The notes under the pieces are model-generated. The model did no database searches and was not told the DNA's origin. It was given only the letters and a program-made list of their open reading frames with translations. This document shows, one piece after another, positions 1-9,515 of a stretch of DNA of 64,000 nt. The DNA is from Zooshikella sp050749885 (GTDB taxonomy: Bacteria; Pseudomonadota; Gammaproteobacteria; Pseudomonadales; Zooshikellaceae), in assembly GCF_050749885.1 (NCBI RefSeq), contig NZ_JBOIUB010000008.1:227975-291974 (forward strand). The letters run 5' to 3'. How positions within the stretch are numbered: the stretch's first letter is position 1; each line of letters begins with the position of its first letter. The position numbers and the translations under genes are program-made.

Positions 1-383
1 TGAATTTCGTACTTTCTTTCCTGATCAATATTTACTTGTTCATAAGCCAGTGTTTTTTTATTTAAAGGACGTATTTCATGTTCTGTATGTTTTTTTTCTT
101 CATCAAAAAAAGTCTTACCATCACTGACCATGAATTGTAAGTCAGTAATTTGAGCCATATCGATTTGTGGCCAGTATACTTCAGAAACAATACCATCGAC
201 TAAACTAAACCAAACTTTTGATTGTTTACTATTGGCTGTTCCAATTCCTGTTTTACTGGCAGAACTCCAATGGTGGTCAATGCCAGGGGCTCCAGGTGCA
301 AGACCACTGTTACTCCAGGCAAGGCCACTCGTAATGCTTGCAATAACAAGTGTTAACGCCTTTTTTTTTAGGCTTGTCATCAT
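1..383 (-). CDS. GH15 glucoamylase (glucan 1,4-alpha-glucosidase), 5' part only
   Basis: Partial gene running off the left edge: 127 codons are open from ATG at 383 with no stop. The product starts with a signal peptide (MMTSLKKKALTLVIASITSG, then LAWS), followed by APGAPGIDHHW, then SKVWFSLVDGIVSEVYWP and DGKTFFDEEK. These blocks are typical of the N-terminal beta-sandwich domain of bacterial glucoamylases/glucodextranases, which precedes the (alpha/alpha)6 catalytic domain. The enzyme would release glucose from maltodextrins in the periplasm or outside the cell. GAGAGG just upstream of 383 acts as the ribosome-binding site; a second ATG at 380 is possible. The catalytic part is outside the window, so activity cannot be judged. 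Confidence 0.85.
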   Translation of the reverse strand, partial: MMTSLKKKALTLVIASITSGLAWSNSGLAPGAPGIDHHWSSASKTGIGTANSKQSKVWFSLVDGIVSEVYWPQIDMAQITDLQFMVSDGKTFFDEEKKHTEHEIRPLNKKTLAYEQVNIDQERKYEI

Positions 384-1086
384 TAATTCCTCTCAAATTG
401 CCATCTTTGTTTTTATATAAATAGTTTTAGCTATAGTTATTTTTATATTTTGTATCGATTTAAAAGACTATGCAGTTTTATGTGATACTTATACAAACTT
501 TTTTACAATGCGCAATGAATTGCGGCTGTGTTAATTTTAATCTTTTGCTATTACCCCCCGTCAGTAGGTTGCTGATTAAAGTGATAAATGAATACTCTTA
601 CTGCTTTTCAAATCTTGAAGCTGAGTTGCTCTAGGTATATATGATGTAATTATTCTAAATGCCAATAATTTTTGTTGATAAATATATGCTTGCAGTGATG
701 TATATTTAATTGAAAATATTTTGGCTGGTAATTGAAGGCAATTTTATATAAAAATGCATTACCGCTATTGTTTTACTATTACAGTAAATATAGGAAAAGG
801 CTTTTATTTAAGTAACTTATAGAAACTATGGTGGTGTGCTGTAGATTAACTTCATATTTATGACTTCTTTTTTTGTTAGGATAAATAGCCATCAGTATAA
901 TTATATATTTTGTAACTGCTTGAACGTTGATGCAAGTCATTTATGTAACTGAAACAAGCTTTAATACAAAAGTAATAATTTGTTACTTTTTGAATTATTT
1001 TTTTACAGAAAGCTATCTAAAAGCAAATAGAAAACAAACGACGTAAATTATTGAGTAAGGTGTGAATAAATGGGCTTTTTTAATAT

Positions 1087-1154
1087 ATATTTTTCACGAA
1101 TCATTTTTATACCCCTTGTGCCCTAGGGGTATAAAAACCCTTCGTTATGGGTAT
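1087..1154. repeat. Short palindromic element, shorter relative of the one at 42409-42536
   Basis: The right edge (1133-1154) matches bases 42513-42534 at 19 of 22 positions, and the left edge (1087-1106) matches 42411-42430 at 16 of 20. The interiors differ, and here the centre is itself a perfect hairpin. The matches at both edges, in the same order, suggest two members of one mobile or repetitive palindrome family. A comparison with the whole genome would be needed to define its true ends. Confidence 0.5.
1096..1145 (-). terminator. Hairpin downstream of the flavin hydroxylase
   Basis: The arms at 1096-1115 and 1126-1145 pair over 17 of 20 positions, including the uninterrupted block TTTTTATACCCC / GGGGTATAAAAA, around a 10-base loop. 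It lies 14 bases past the stop of the minus-strand hydroxylase gene. The stem is strong, but no run of T follows it directly, so its role as terminator is inferred. Confidence 0.5.
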
Positions 1155-1158
1155 GGCT

Positions 1159-2409
1159 TCATTGAAAACTATCTGGCAACTGGTGAGATAAACCTGATGC
1201 ATATTGAATAACAGGTTTATGGAACGGTCTTGCAAGATTGGCAAGGGTAAGCCCAGTATTTCTTAGTAGCTTGAGAGGTGCTTTGTTATTGCTAAAAAGA
1301 TAGTAGAACATATCCATAATATACATCATTCGAGTATTCTCTGGACGCCGACGTTTTTCATAAGTAGATAACATCCTTGAGATGTTTGATTTAGAAAGGT
1401 TGTCCTTCTCATTAATAATGATATCGGCTAAAACGGCTGCATCCATAAACCCCAAGTTTGCACCTTGTCCTGCTAGGGGATTAATTGTATGTGCAGCGTC
1501 TCCTATAAGAACCGTATTATTTGAGGAGTAGGTTTGAGCATGTCTTTTAGTGAGTGGAAAGCTGCCAGTTGCTACTATTTGTTCTAGTTTTGGTAGTTCT
1601 TTTGGAAAAGACTGTTGGATTGTATGCAGGAGCTGATTTGTGTTCAGCTGTTTAAGTTGCTCAATGGTGTCAGGGTGGTTATACCACACAAGTGAAGCGT
1701 AGTTGGTACCATTGACGCTTGGTAGTGGTAGAAATGCCAAAGGTCCAGTCGGTGTGAAGGCTTGCCAAGTAATATGCTGCTGAGGTCCTTTTTGTAGAGC
1801 AACAGTAATGACAAAAGCATGTTGCTCATAATCACTTTGTGTTATTCCAATATTAGCTGCTTGACGAACGGCAGAAGACGCACCATCTGCGCCAACTAAC
1901 AGGTGTGCGGTTAGTTGAGTTGTATCATTTAACGTCACTGTTGGATTTGACTTGTCTAGTGTCAACTGTTGAATTTGAGTGGGGCAGTACAGGTCTAGCG
2001 TTGCTTGTTTAGGTATTTGTAAGTGCAGTGCCTGTTGAATAATGTTATTTTCGATAATATAGCCAAGTGCTGATAGCTTAGCCTGGTTGGCAGAGAACAG
2101 TGTTTTATTTAGACGATGGTTGTTGATGCTTAACTCATGAGCAGAGAGTTGCTCCCAAACAGCCATTTCTTTGTATGGGCATGCTCTCATGGCAAGGATG
2201 TTATGCCATGCCTTAACATGCTTAAGAACACAAATACTGGCTTGGCTGAGGGCTGATACTCGAATATCTGGAGGTAATAGAGGATCAAACGCTGGACATG
2301 GATGCTTTTCAACCAGAGCAACTTTGATTCCTTTGTTGCTTAAAGCAAGTGCCAATGTTGTACCGACCATGCCCGCACCAATAATGATAACATCGTATTG
2401 TTGTTGCAT
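1159..2409 (-). CDS. UbiH/UbiF/VisC-family FAD-dependent monooxygenase
   Basis: Aromatic-ring hydroxylase of the ubiquinone-biosynthesis class: uses FAD, NAD(P)H and O2 to hydroxylate a polyprenyl-phenol intermediate, acting at the inner face of the membrane. Seen: the Rossmann start YDVIIIGAGMVG (GxGxxG at residues 11-16), the mid-protein LLVGADGASSAVR (DG motif), and the FAD/ribityl-binding VLIGDAAHTINPLAGQGANL that also carries the UbiH/COQ6 family signature. From ATG 2409 the product is 416 residues, the usual size. An in-frame TTG at 2439 would add 10 residues before the dinucleotide fold; AGAGGA sits 12 bases before the chosen ATG. Which ring position it hydroxylates (UbiF, UbiH or UbiI) cannot be decided here. 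The gene stands alone, not in a ubiH-visC pair. Confidence 0.88.
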   Translation of the reverse strand: MQQQYDVIIIGAGMVGTTLALALSNKGIKVALVEKHPCPAFDPLLPPDIRVSALSQASICVLKHVKAWHNILAMRACPYKEMAVWEQLSAHELSINNHRLNKTLFSANQAKLSALGYIIENNIIQQALHLQIPKQATLDLYCPTQIQQLTLDKSNPTVTLNDTTQLTAHLLVGADGASSAVRQAANIGITQSDYEQHAFVITVALQKGPQQHITWQAFTPTGPLAFLPLPSVNGTNYASLVWYNHPDTIEQLKQLNTNQLLHTIQQSFPKELPKLEQIVATGSFPLTKRHAQTYSSNNTVLIGDAAHTINPLAGQGANLGFMDAAVLADIIINEKDNLSKSNISRMLSTYEKRRRPENTRMMYIMDMFYYLFSNNKAPLKLLRNTGLTLANLARPFHKPVIQYASGLSHQLPDSFQ

Positions 2410-3924
2410 AATCAACTGTAGTCCTCTCATCAACTGCAAGCGTATTGACAGTATACCTTAGTTAGAGTTGATATTGCTTGAAATATACTTCTGTAATTGA
2501 CCAGGTATGGTAAAGAAGACATGTGTCTTAAGATTTAAGACGCCTCTAAAAATAGTAATTTTTTTGTGAGAGCAAGGAAGCACTGCACGGAAGACCGCAG
2601 TGTATAAGGAATACATGAGGGCTAAGCAACCTTAAGTATTTAATAAGCGCTAGCTGGGGCAAGTGCTTAGGTTGATGAATCTGTACTTAGTCAAATAATT
2701 CATGCTTGCCATGAAGTGGTTGCTGCCTTGGGCTCTGGGTGTATATTTCAATATAGCTATAAAGAAGTCAACTGTAGTCTATAATAACTACAGTAAGCAC
2801 TATATTAACCTTACATTATTTGATATAAGTTGCTCGTTAAAGCCCACCAAGTTACTGTTCTAAAAGCACGTTATTTATAATGAGCGATACTATCCTTAGT
2901 TTATACATGTTTGATATTTTCAGTAAAAGTTGACGGGATATCTTTCATTCGTATTAACACGAGAGAGTTGCAATAATTCTAATCAAGACGTTGTGATTAT
3001 TATTTGACTTAACATGGTCCAGTGTCAGAAGAAGTGATTGTCGAAAAGAACCAATTATTCATATTTTGTATATTGGCACATTGTTTAAATAAATAGTCAA
3101 ATATGAATAGTTGATAAAAAAAATATTAACAAATGATTTTATGTTGGTAAAGAACTAATAGACTAAGTTGATATGGCGTTTTTTCATGTATAGAGTATAC
3201 AGCTCTATGGCGCTATTATCAGCATTATTGGTAAGTACTCTGCGTAGAAGATTTCTCTTTTATTTTCCCTATTGTTGGCTCTATAAGTTTGGAAAGGTTT
3301 CCAGCCCAGAATGTATATGGCTTGGCTGTGGTTCGATATGATGAGTTGTAAATCTGTTCGGAGCAACGTTGGAAAGATAACCGGCAATATTTACCAATTA
3401 CTCCTTTTTGAAGCTATACATAAACTGATTTCTAATAAATAATTTGAAATGTAACTAACTTATTGATATAAAAGCAAAAGATTTGATCAAATATTAATGT
3501 ACAACTAAACATACAGCACAAACTTGGGGTAAAGATTGTTAATTACAGATTGGGTTCACTAGCTGTTTTAACTGATGAATAAAACCGGAAAAGATCAGGT
3601 TTTGCTATATAGTTAGGTATTATCTATTTCATTAGGGCCTTAAACGTTGGTAGAAAGTGAGCCTAGCGTTTAGCTATTTTCTTTAACGTGTTATAAATAC
3701 TGCGTTTAACAACAGTATCTACAGAAATTAACAATTGCTTTCATATTTTTAATCTGAAGTACATTTAACACATTGCAAAAATATACATACTAGACCTTGT
3801 CATTAGACTATAATAATTATGTTATTGCTACTGGCATGGACTGTTGTACGTCTAAACCGCGTACATTTCTCCAACGAAGCATTACCTAGTAATACAACAT
3901 TGACCAATTAGCTGATAGACCACT
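2410..3924. other. Long intergenic stretch (1.5 kb), no gene recognised
   Basis: A large AT-rich gap with no convincing reading frame; the longest (3205-3387, minus, 60 codons) has no ribosome-binding site and no recognisable content. One clean inverted repeat, ACTGTAGT ctataata ACTACAGT, occupies 2771-2794 and could be an operator or hairpin. It may contain an untranslated RNA or decayed genes, but I see no positive sign of either. Confidence 0.5.
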
Positions 3925-4215
3925 ATGAACACTAAAAAGTTGATTAATCTGTCCAATCAGTACCCACGGCTTACCGTGCGTACGTTAGCGACACTCATGG
4001 CTATCGGAGAAAATGAAGGTTGCTCCGTGTCAGAGCTATCGCACTACATGGGTGTCAATGAAAAAAATGTTGCCACCACAATAAGGCGTTTAGAAGAAGG
4101 TCGCGCTGGTAATCCGGGTGATAAGTTAATTCGGGTTAAACAGTATCCTGATGATAAGCGCTATAAGTTAATTCATTTAACTGCAAAAGCGAGACGAATT
4201 TTAGCTAAACTTTAA
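3925..4215 (+). CDS. Small MarR-like winged-helix protein
   Basis: A 96-residue protein that is almost entirely one winged helix-turn-helix: TVRTLATLMAIGENEG, then SVSELSHYMGVNEKNVATTI (helix-turn-helix, residues about 34-53) and a wing around LIRVKQYPDDKRYKLIHLT, ending in TAKARRILAKL. The KRYKLIHLTAKGR-like end is typical of MarR-type proteins that read DNA as dimers, but the flanking dimerisation helices of full-length MarR are short or missing. No strong ribosome-binding site precedes the ATG. It stands isolated between long gaps, with its own terminator 3'. Function and target unknown; such short MarR-like proteins are common in mobile DNA. Confidence 0.7.
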   Translation: MNTKKLINLSNQYPRLTVRTLATLMAIGENEGCSVSELSHYMGVNEKNVATTIRRLEEGRAGNPGDKLIRVKQYPDDKRYKLIHLTAKARRILAKL

Positions 4216-4223
4216 TAGCTAAT

Positions 4224-4255
4224 AATGCAGGTGATGTAGATCTCCTGCATTTTTT
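4224..4255 (+). terminator. Rho-independent terminator after the winged-helix gene
   Basis: AATGCAGG at 4224-4231 pairs with CCTGCATT at 4244-4251, with extra GA/TC pairs inside, and is followed directly by TTTT. It starts 9 bases past the stop codon. Confidence 0.85.
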
Positions 4256-4699
4256 CGTCTACCAATATTCATAATATTTATTTTAACTTGTTACTAATAT
4301 TAATTAAATTGATTTTACTTGTGTTATTGACTATTTAGTTACTGATAACTTCAAAGGCTATTTTGAATAGGTCGACTTTCTTTCCTGGTTGCTCCATTAG
4401 TTGAACATCGTTTTTTTTCCCATTGTTTAGTTTTCTATCCTACACAGCTATTGTGAAAAAATAACGGCACGTGAGGTTTTATTCCTCGCGATACATATTT
4501 ATTGTAAAGGACATTAACGTTATCTACTTTGCTTATGAGCGATATCCTAAGCTGTGGGTGACGTCTTTCCTGAAATAAATTACAAGTGTTATATATTATA
4601 AGTGAGGGTTATTTTACTTGGGAAAGGAGCTGCCAATGAGCCAAACAATAGTTGTTTGACTCATTTACCATTTGCATTATATCTAGCATAGCGCTGAGG
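4256..4699. other. Intergenic stretch with a hairpin at 4637-4663
   Basis: No gene seen on either strand. An inverted repeat TGAG-c-CAAACAA / TTGTTTG-a-CTCA at 4637-4663 lies 37 bases past the stop of the minus-strand methyltransferase gene. It may end that transcript, though no T run follows on the minus strand. Confidence 0.45.
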
Positions 4700-5659
4700 T
4701 TAACAAGAGGTGTGCTTTCTTAGCTTACAAATAAAGAATCCATCCATGATGTTGTCAGGTAGAATCCTTCGACTGTGTGTTAAAGCATCAGCATATGTCT
4801 TATTCTGCCAATGAGTGATACCAGCCATGGTATTGGAAAAAGGTAGCTCGATAGGTTCAAGACTGACACATGAGTTGTATTTTTTGAGGAGATGATTCAC
4901 TACATGTTCATTTTCTTCAGGGGAAAATGAGCATGTGCAATAAATCATGACTCCACCCACTTTTAAACTTGTAAGGGCTGACTGTAGTAAGCGTTTTTGC
5001 TTGTGGGCGACTTCAGAAACTTTTCGAGTTGACCAATGTTCCCAGCTAGAAGCGTCGCGTAGTGAAAACCGGGCTTCAGATGAGCAAGGAGCATCCAGTA
5101 ATACACGATCAAACATTTCAGGGCACTTATTACCAACAGAACGCCCATCAGCCAAATAGGTTTTCACCATACTGGCACCTTGTTGATCAAGATTTGCTTT
5201 AAGCTTAAAAAAGCGATTTTTAACCGCTTCTACTGCAGATAGACGACCTTGGTTTTCCATCATCGCTGCTATTTGTAGTGTCTTCCCACCTGGCGCAGCC
5301 GCCAGATCAAGTACAGTTTCCCCAGGCTGAGGTGCTAAAAGGAAAGGGGCAACCATACTGGATAGGTTTTGAATATAAATACGTCCTTGGTAGAAAGCAT
5401 CTGTTTCTGTGAGTGCTCTTCGCTGATCCGGAGGTATATGAAATGCGGTTGGTAGCCAGGAGACAGGGGTGAGATTGAACTGTGCAGAGCGGAGTTCATC
5501 AGTGGTATCCTGAATGCTTCCTTTTAACGTGTTGATACGAAAAGTAGTGGGTTTATCCACACTAAAACTATTCAGCACTTGCTCAAGTTGTGTCTCGTCT
5601 AAAAGCAAGGAAAGCTTTTCCAAAAAGGCTGGAGGTAATTCTGTGATAGGACTATGCAT
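4700..5659 (-). CDS. RsmB/RsmF-type rRNA (cytosine-5) methyltransferase
   Basis: Single-domain NOL1/NOP2/Sun-family RNA m5C methyltransferase that transfers a methyl group from S-adenosylmethionine to a cytosine, most likely in 16S rRNA. Seen: SAM-binding motif I VLDLAAAPGGKT (117-127), motif IV LLDAPCSSEARF with the product-release Cys192, and motif VI IYCTCSFSPEENE with the nucleophile Cys243. At 319 residues it is shorter than E. coli RsmB (429) or RsmF (479): it lacks the N-terminal NusB-like domain of RsmB and the C-terminal PUA-like part of RsmF. Hence the exact target base cannot be assigned. The start is the only ATG before the conserved region. It is transcribed alone, away from the usual def-fmt-rsmB cluster. 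Confidence 0.85.
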   Translation of the reverse strand: MHSPITELPPAFLEKLSLLLDETQLEQVLNSFSVDKPTTFRINTLKGSIQDTTDELRSAQFNLTPVSWLPTAFHIPPDQRRALTETDAFYQGRIYIQNLSSMVAPFLLAPQPGETVLDLAAAPGGKTLQIAAMMENQGRLSAVEAVKNRFFKLKANLDQQGASMVKTYLADGRSVGNKCPEMFDRVLLDAPCSSEARFSLRDASSWEHWSTRKVSEVAHKQKRLLQSALTSLKVGGVMIYCTCSFSPEENEHVVNHLLKKYNSCVSLEPIELPFSNTMAGITHWQNKTYADALTHSRRILPDNIMDGFFICKLRKHTSC

Positions 5660-5988
5660 TGAATATCCAGTCTGTCAAAAGTAAATCAATTACAGCCTCA
5701 GTTAACGATGTTAGCAGATAGATGCTCCCTTCTTTCTTTTCGCTCTTGAAAGTTTACAAATGAATGAAGATAGAGCTGGTTAACACTAATGAGACTGCAA
5801 AGTGCTCAGGTGTGGAATTATCTGATTAGCACAATCTCTAAGCAAGCATAGTGAATTGCTACCAAGTTTTATTTTGAAGTAATAGTAAAGAGATGTTTGC
5901 AGTGAAACATATACCCATCGTAGAGAGTAATGTTGCCAGTATGCAAGCTCATTGTTGCTGTGTTAGTTGTCAGCAGGAATAAGACATT
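5660..5988. other. Divergent intergenic region
   Basis: About 330 bases between two divergently transcribed genes, so it should hold promoters for both. I see no standout operator, hairpin or small gene. Confidence 0.5.
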
Positions 5989-6894
5989 ATGCGGTTGTTA
6001 AAGCGAAGTATCATTATTCTATTAGCACTATTTCTATGCTGGACGGGAGAGTATGTATTTGGCTGGGGGTCGAGACTGCAGTCAATCGTGTTATTGCTAA
6101 CAACATCAACACAAGAGCAACAACAAAGCATATGGTTACCCAGTTATAGTGTTGATATAGAAGCATTACCGCTTAGTGGTGCGGATAAGAATGTTTCAGG
6201 CATCACTTACTCATCAAAACAAGACAGCTTGTTTGTCATTGTTAATCAGCCACCAACGGTACTTGAGGTGGATAAGCAGGGTGGGGTTGTCAGAAAGATA
6301 CCACTTGAAGGTTTCCATGATACGGAAGCGATAGCCTATATTGGTGATGATCAGTTTGCGATCGCAGAAGAACGTGAGCAACGTATTACCTTAGTTGAGA
6401 TTACTAACGACACTGACAAGATTAAGCGAGACAGCCAGCCACAAATACAGCTTGTTTTTGGACCAAAGACCAATAAAGGCTTTGAGGGGATAGCTGCGGA
6501 TCAGTCTGCAAATCGTATCATTGTAGTTAAGGAGCGATCTCCATTAAGAATATACGAGATCTTCCGTCTTAAGCACGAAGAAACAGGTAACTTCAGTCTA
6601 CGGGTTGAAATGCCTGAGAACTTACGCTGGTCTTCTTTGTTTATGGCTGACTTATCTGGTCTGCACTTTGACCATAAAACACGTAACTTGCTGTTACTCA
6701 GTGATGAGTCTAAACGGCTGACTGAGGTGAATGCTTCTGGTGAAACTGTTAGCTTGTTGGAGTTACGCCATGGTTATGGCGGTTTGTCCCGTAATATACC
6801 TCAAGCTGAGGGGGTGACACTGGATGATGAAGAAAACTTGTATATTGTCAGTGAACCTAATCTGTTATACAGGTTTCGTAAAGTAGTTCAGTAA
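5989..6894 (+). CDS. SdiA-regulated family protein (YjiK-like)
   Basis: A 301-residue protein with an N-terminal membrane anchor or uncleaved signal (residues 5-24, KRSIIILLALFLCWTGEYVF) and one extracytoplasmic domain. The domain matches the SdiA-regulated family in blocks such as VSGITYSSKQDSLFVIVNQP, FHDTEAIAYIGDDQFAIAEE, GFEGIAAD, DLSGLHFDHKTRNLLLLSDE and QAEGVTLDDEENLYIVSEPN. The repeated E-A/G-hydrophobic pattern and repeating strands indicate a beta-propeller, related to esterase-like phytase and gluconolactonase folds. The biochemical role is unknown; the family name comes from an E. coli gene responding to the quorum regulator SdiA. AGGA lies 10 bases before the ATG. It is followed after 93 bases by the carotenoid oxygenase on the same strand. 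Confidence 0.8.
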   Translation: MRLLKRSIIILLALFLCWTGEYVFGWGSRLQSIVLLLTTSTQEQQQSIWLPSYSVDIEALPLSGADKNVSGITYSSKQDSLFVIVNQPPTVLEVDKQGGVVRKIPLEGFHDTEAIAYIGDDQFAIAEEREQRITLVEITNDTDKIKRDSQPQIQLVFGPKTNKGFEGIAADQSANRIIVVKERSPLRIYEIFRLKHEETGNFSLRVEMPENLRWSSLFMADLSGLHFDHKTRNLLLLSDESKRLTEVNASGETVSLLELRHGYGGLSRNIPQAEGVTLDDEENLYIVSEPNLLYRFRKVVQ

Positions 6895-6987
6895 GCATCA
6901 AGTTTGAGGATGTTATCAGTTTTATATATCTAGCACTTAGTGAGGGATTACCAATTCAAAATACGGCTATGGATGGGGACATAAAAC

Positions 6988-8397
6988 ATGGAACGTTTTA
7001 CTTTCACCGGGCACGATGATAACCCTTTTTTACAGGGACCCTATGCGCCTGTTTCTTCTGAATGTGTCTTAACCAACTTCAACATAACGGGTCGAATTCC
7101 TGATGACTTAGCAGGTGTTTATTTACGCAACGGACCTAACCCAAAATACAATCCTGCAGGTATTTATCACTGGTTTGATGGTGATGGTATGGTGCATGGC
7201 TTTTATTTTCAGAATGGAACGCTAACGTATAAAAATCGCTGGATTAAGACTAAAGGGCTGATAAAGGAGCAGCAGCAGGGGAAAAGCTTGCTGCCGGGTG
7301 TTTTTTCAACAGTTAGTCCAACGGAAACAAAAGATACTGCCAATACCGATATCATTGTTTTTAATAAACGTGCCTACGGACTTTGGTATAGAAGTGGAAT
7401 GCCTTATGCGTTAGACCCTGTAACACTTGAAACGCTGGGAATTGATAGCTTTTCAGACACACTTCATGCCCCCATTTCTGCGCATGCAAAGGTAGATCCT
7501 CTACACAATGAGTTAAGAGTATTCAGTGTTAGTATGAAGCCACCCTATTTGTCTTATGGGGTGATTAATGAGGAACATAAGGTCAGCCATTGGACGCCTA
7601 TTGAACTGCCAGGTTTACGTCTTCCGCATGATATTGCTATTACGACACACTACTCCATAGTTATGGACTTACCTCTTTATTACATACATGCGCCTAAAGG
7701 TTTGCGTAGTCATTTCGATCGTTCCTTACCCGCAAGGTTTGGCATTATCCCTCGTTTGGGTAGTACCCAGCATATTCAATGGTTTGAGGCAGAACCCTGT
7801 TATATCTATCATGTAATTAATGCGTGGGAGCGGGAGTCAAAAATAGAGATGCTGGTTTGTCGGGTGACAGATCCAGTGCCTCCGTTAGAAGATAAAGCAA
7901 GTGATTCGCTGCATAGCATGATCAACTTTCTGGGGAAAACATTAAAAACAGCGCAGTATTACTACTATTGCTTCAATTTAAAGACTGGCTCTGTAGAAGA
8001 GCAGCCTCTGGATAGTCGTATTAGTGAATTTCCTGTGATAAATCAACGCTATATGGGGCAGCCAAGTCGCTATTCTTATCATGTTTTACTGGATGACGTG
8101 GATTTACCCTTATTTTCAGGTTTGATCAAGTACGACTATTGGGGAGAGTATACTGAGACTGTTATGTGGTCAAAGCCCTATGTAGGGAATGAGCCAGTAT
8201 TTGCACCAAGAAATAATGCAAATAGTGAAGATGATGGCTATGTTTTGACCATCTTAACAAGTTGTCATCAAGACCAAAGCAAGCTGCTTATCCTTGACGC
8301 CAAGAAATTAACAGCACCCCCATTGGCAACGATTGATATTCCAGTTCATATCCCTATAGGGTTTCATGGTTGCTGGGCGGAAATGAGTCAAATTTAG
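6988..8397 (+). CDS. Carotenoid oxygenase (RPE65/CCD family)
   Basis: Non-haem Fe(II) dioxygenase that cleaves a double bond in carotenoids, apocarotenoids or stilbenes. The seven-bladed propeller family is clear from YLRNGPNPKYNP, WFDGDGMVHGFYF and the four iron-binding histidines at their expected places: His166 (ISAHAKVDP), His214 (RLPHDIAIT), His275 (IYHVINAWE) and His460 (GFHGCWAE) near the C-terminus. Length, 469 residues, is normal for the bacterial and plant family. No signal peptide, so cytoplasmic or peripheral membrane. No carotenoid biosynthesis genes (crtE, crtB, crtI) lie nearby, so the substrate might be a dietary or exogenous aromatic (lignostilbene-type) or a carotenoid made elsewhere in the genome. 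Confidence 0.92.
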   Translation: MERFTFTGHDDNPFLQGPYAPVSSECVLTNFNITGRIPDDLAGVYLRNGPNPKYNPAGIYHWFDGDGMVHGFYFQNGTLTYKNRWIKTKGLIKEQQQGKSLLPGVFSTVSPTETKDTANTDIIVFNKRAYGLWYRSGMPYALDPVTLETLGIDSFSDTLHAPISAHAKVDPLHNELRVFSVSMKPPYLSYGVINEEHKVSHWTPIELPGLRLPHDIAITTHYSIVMDLPLYYIHAPKGLRSHFDRSLPARFGIIPRLGSTQHIQWFEAEPCYIYHVINAWERESKIEMLVCRVTDPVPPLEDKASDSLHSMINFLGKTLKTAQYYYYCFNLKTGSVEEQPLDSRISEFPVINQRYMGQPSRYSYHVLLDDVDLPLFSGLIKYDYWGEYTETVMWSKPYVGNEPVFAPRNNANSEDDGYVLTILTSCHQDQSKLLILDAKKLTAPPLATIDIPVHIPIGFHGCWAEMSQI

Positions 8398-8544
8398 TCA
8401 GTATAAGTATGTCAACCCATTGGTATCAGCAATCGCTCAGGCTAAAATGCTTGCTTAAAAATAGCAGGAAGCGCATGAGTAGATAATCCTACGCATATGT
8501 GACTTCAGGCTTCTAGTTCATCTTTGTTAGGGTCAGATGTATCT

Positions 8545-9396
8545 GTGGCTAAAGTTGTAATTTTTGATTCAGGTGTTGGCGGACTCAGTATTTTCAGTGA
8601 GCTTGTGAGATTGATGCCTGAAGTCTCTGTTGTTTATGCTTCAGATAATGCTGCTTATCCCTATGGGGATAAGAGTGAGTGCTATTTGAAAACCCGGGTA
8701 AAAGCGTGTTTGGATACACTTGTCCAGTATCATCAGCCTGATATGGTTGTTGTTGCCTGTAATACGGCGAGTACCGTTGTGTTACCTGTGCTTCGTGCCC
8801 ATTTCTCATTACCTGTCGTAGGTGTTGTACCTGCCATTAAAACAGCTGCTCAGGTGACTAAAAATGGTGTTATTGGGTTGTTGGCGACACCTGGCACTGT
8901 GACCAGAGCTTACACTGAAGACTTAATTATTCGCTTTGCTAAGCAGTGTGAAGTGATTAAGGTGGGCTCACGTATTTTGGTTGATTTAGCAGAAGCTAAG
9001 CTGCGTGGCCAGGCGGTTGACTTGAGCTGTCTTAAACAAGAAATGTTACCTTTTGAACAAGCATCCATTTACCCAGATACAATAGTGCTTGGTTGTACTC
9101 ACTTTCCTTTATTAGTGGATGAATTACAACAGGTTTCAAGTGTATCAACGCAGTGGGTTGATTCAGGTGCAGCCATTGCGCGTCGTGTTAGAACGCTATT
9201 AGAACAACAAAAAAAGCTTAAACCTGAGCATGCTGGTATCTATCAAGCAATGTTTACAGCCAATACTCCAGCCGTGACTCAATTAAAACCTTATTTGTTT
9301 CAACTTGGATTTAGTGCTTTAAGTATTTTACCTGTTAATGAGGCATTTACAGTGTTTTCTGAGCCCAAGACGGCGAATGCGGTTACTATTTCCTAA
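8545..9396 (+). CDS. murI: Glutamate racemase
   Basis: Interconverts L- and D-glutamate, supplying D-Glu for peptidoglycan; cofactor-independent two-cysteine mechanism in the cytoplasm. Seen: VVIFDSGVGGLSIF at the N-terminus, VVACNTAST with catalytic Cys72, and VLGCTHFPLL with catalytic Cys184, plus the YPYGDKS block. I chose GTG at 8545 because it places the family start (MAKVVIFDSGVGG) properly; a TTG at 8524 would add seven residues but has no ribosome-binding site. Length 283 residues, normal. It lies 147 bases after the carotenoid oxygenase and 119 bases before puuC, on the same strand, with no sign that they are functionally linked. Confidence 0.93.
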   Translation: MAKVVIFDSGVGGLSIFSELVRLMPEVSVVYASDNAAYPYGDKSECYLKTRVKACLDTLVQYHQPDMVVVACNTASTVVLPVLRAHFSLPVVGVVPAIKTAAQVTKNGVIGLLATPGTVTRAYTEDLIIRFAKQCEVIKVGSRILVDLAEAKLRGQAVDLSCLKQEMLPFEQASIYPDTIVLGCTHFPLLVDELQQVSSVSTQWVDSGAAIARRVRTLLEQQKKLKPEHAGIYQAMFTANTPAVTQLKPYLFQLGFSALSILPVNEAFTVFSEPKTANAVTIS

Positions 9397-9515
9397 GCTG
9401 TAAATTAAATCTTTGCTAACGCCACATTTTTATTCTCTTATAATAAAAATATCCCTATATCGTTGTGATAATGCTTTATTTCAAGGATATTTTTTTAGAA
9501 GAAAGGAGAGAACTG

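Larger units (their letters stand above)
384..1158. other. Intergenic stretch, AT-rich, no gene seen
   Basis: About 775 bases between the glucoamylase start and the end of the flavin hydroxylase. Neither strand has an open frame with a believable start and ribosome-binding site. It should hold the glucoamylase promoter near its left edge. The right end carries the palindromic element described separately. Confidence 0.6.

Noticed and set aside
3205..3387. 60-codon minus-strand frame in the long gap
   Set aside because: No ribosome-binding site, no recognisable motif and no neighbour to support it.
6988..9396. Carotenoid oxygenase and murI considered as one functional operon
   Set aside because: A 147-base gap and unrelated roles; co-orientation alone does not support it.
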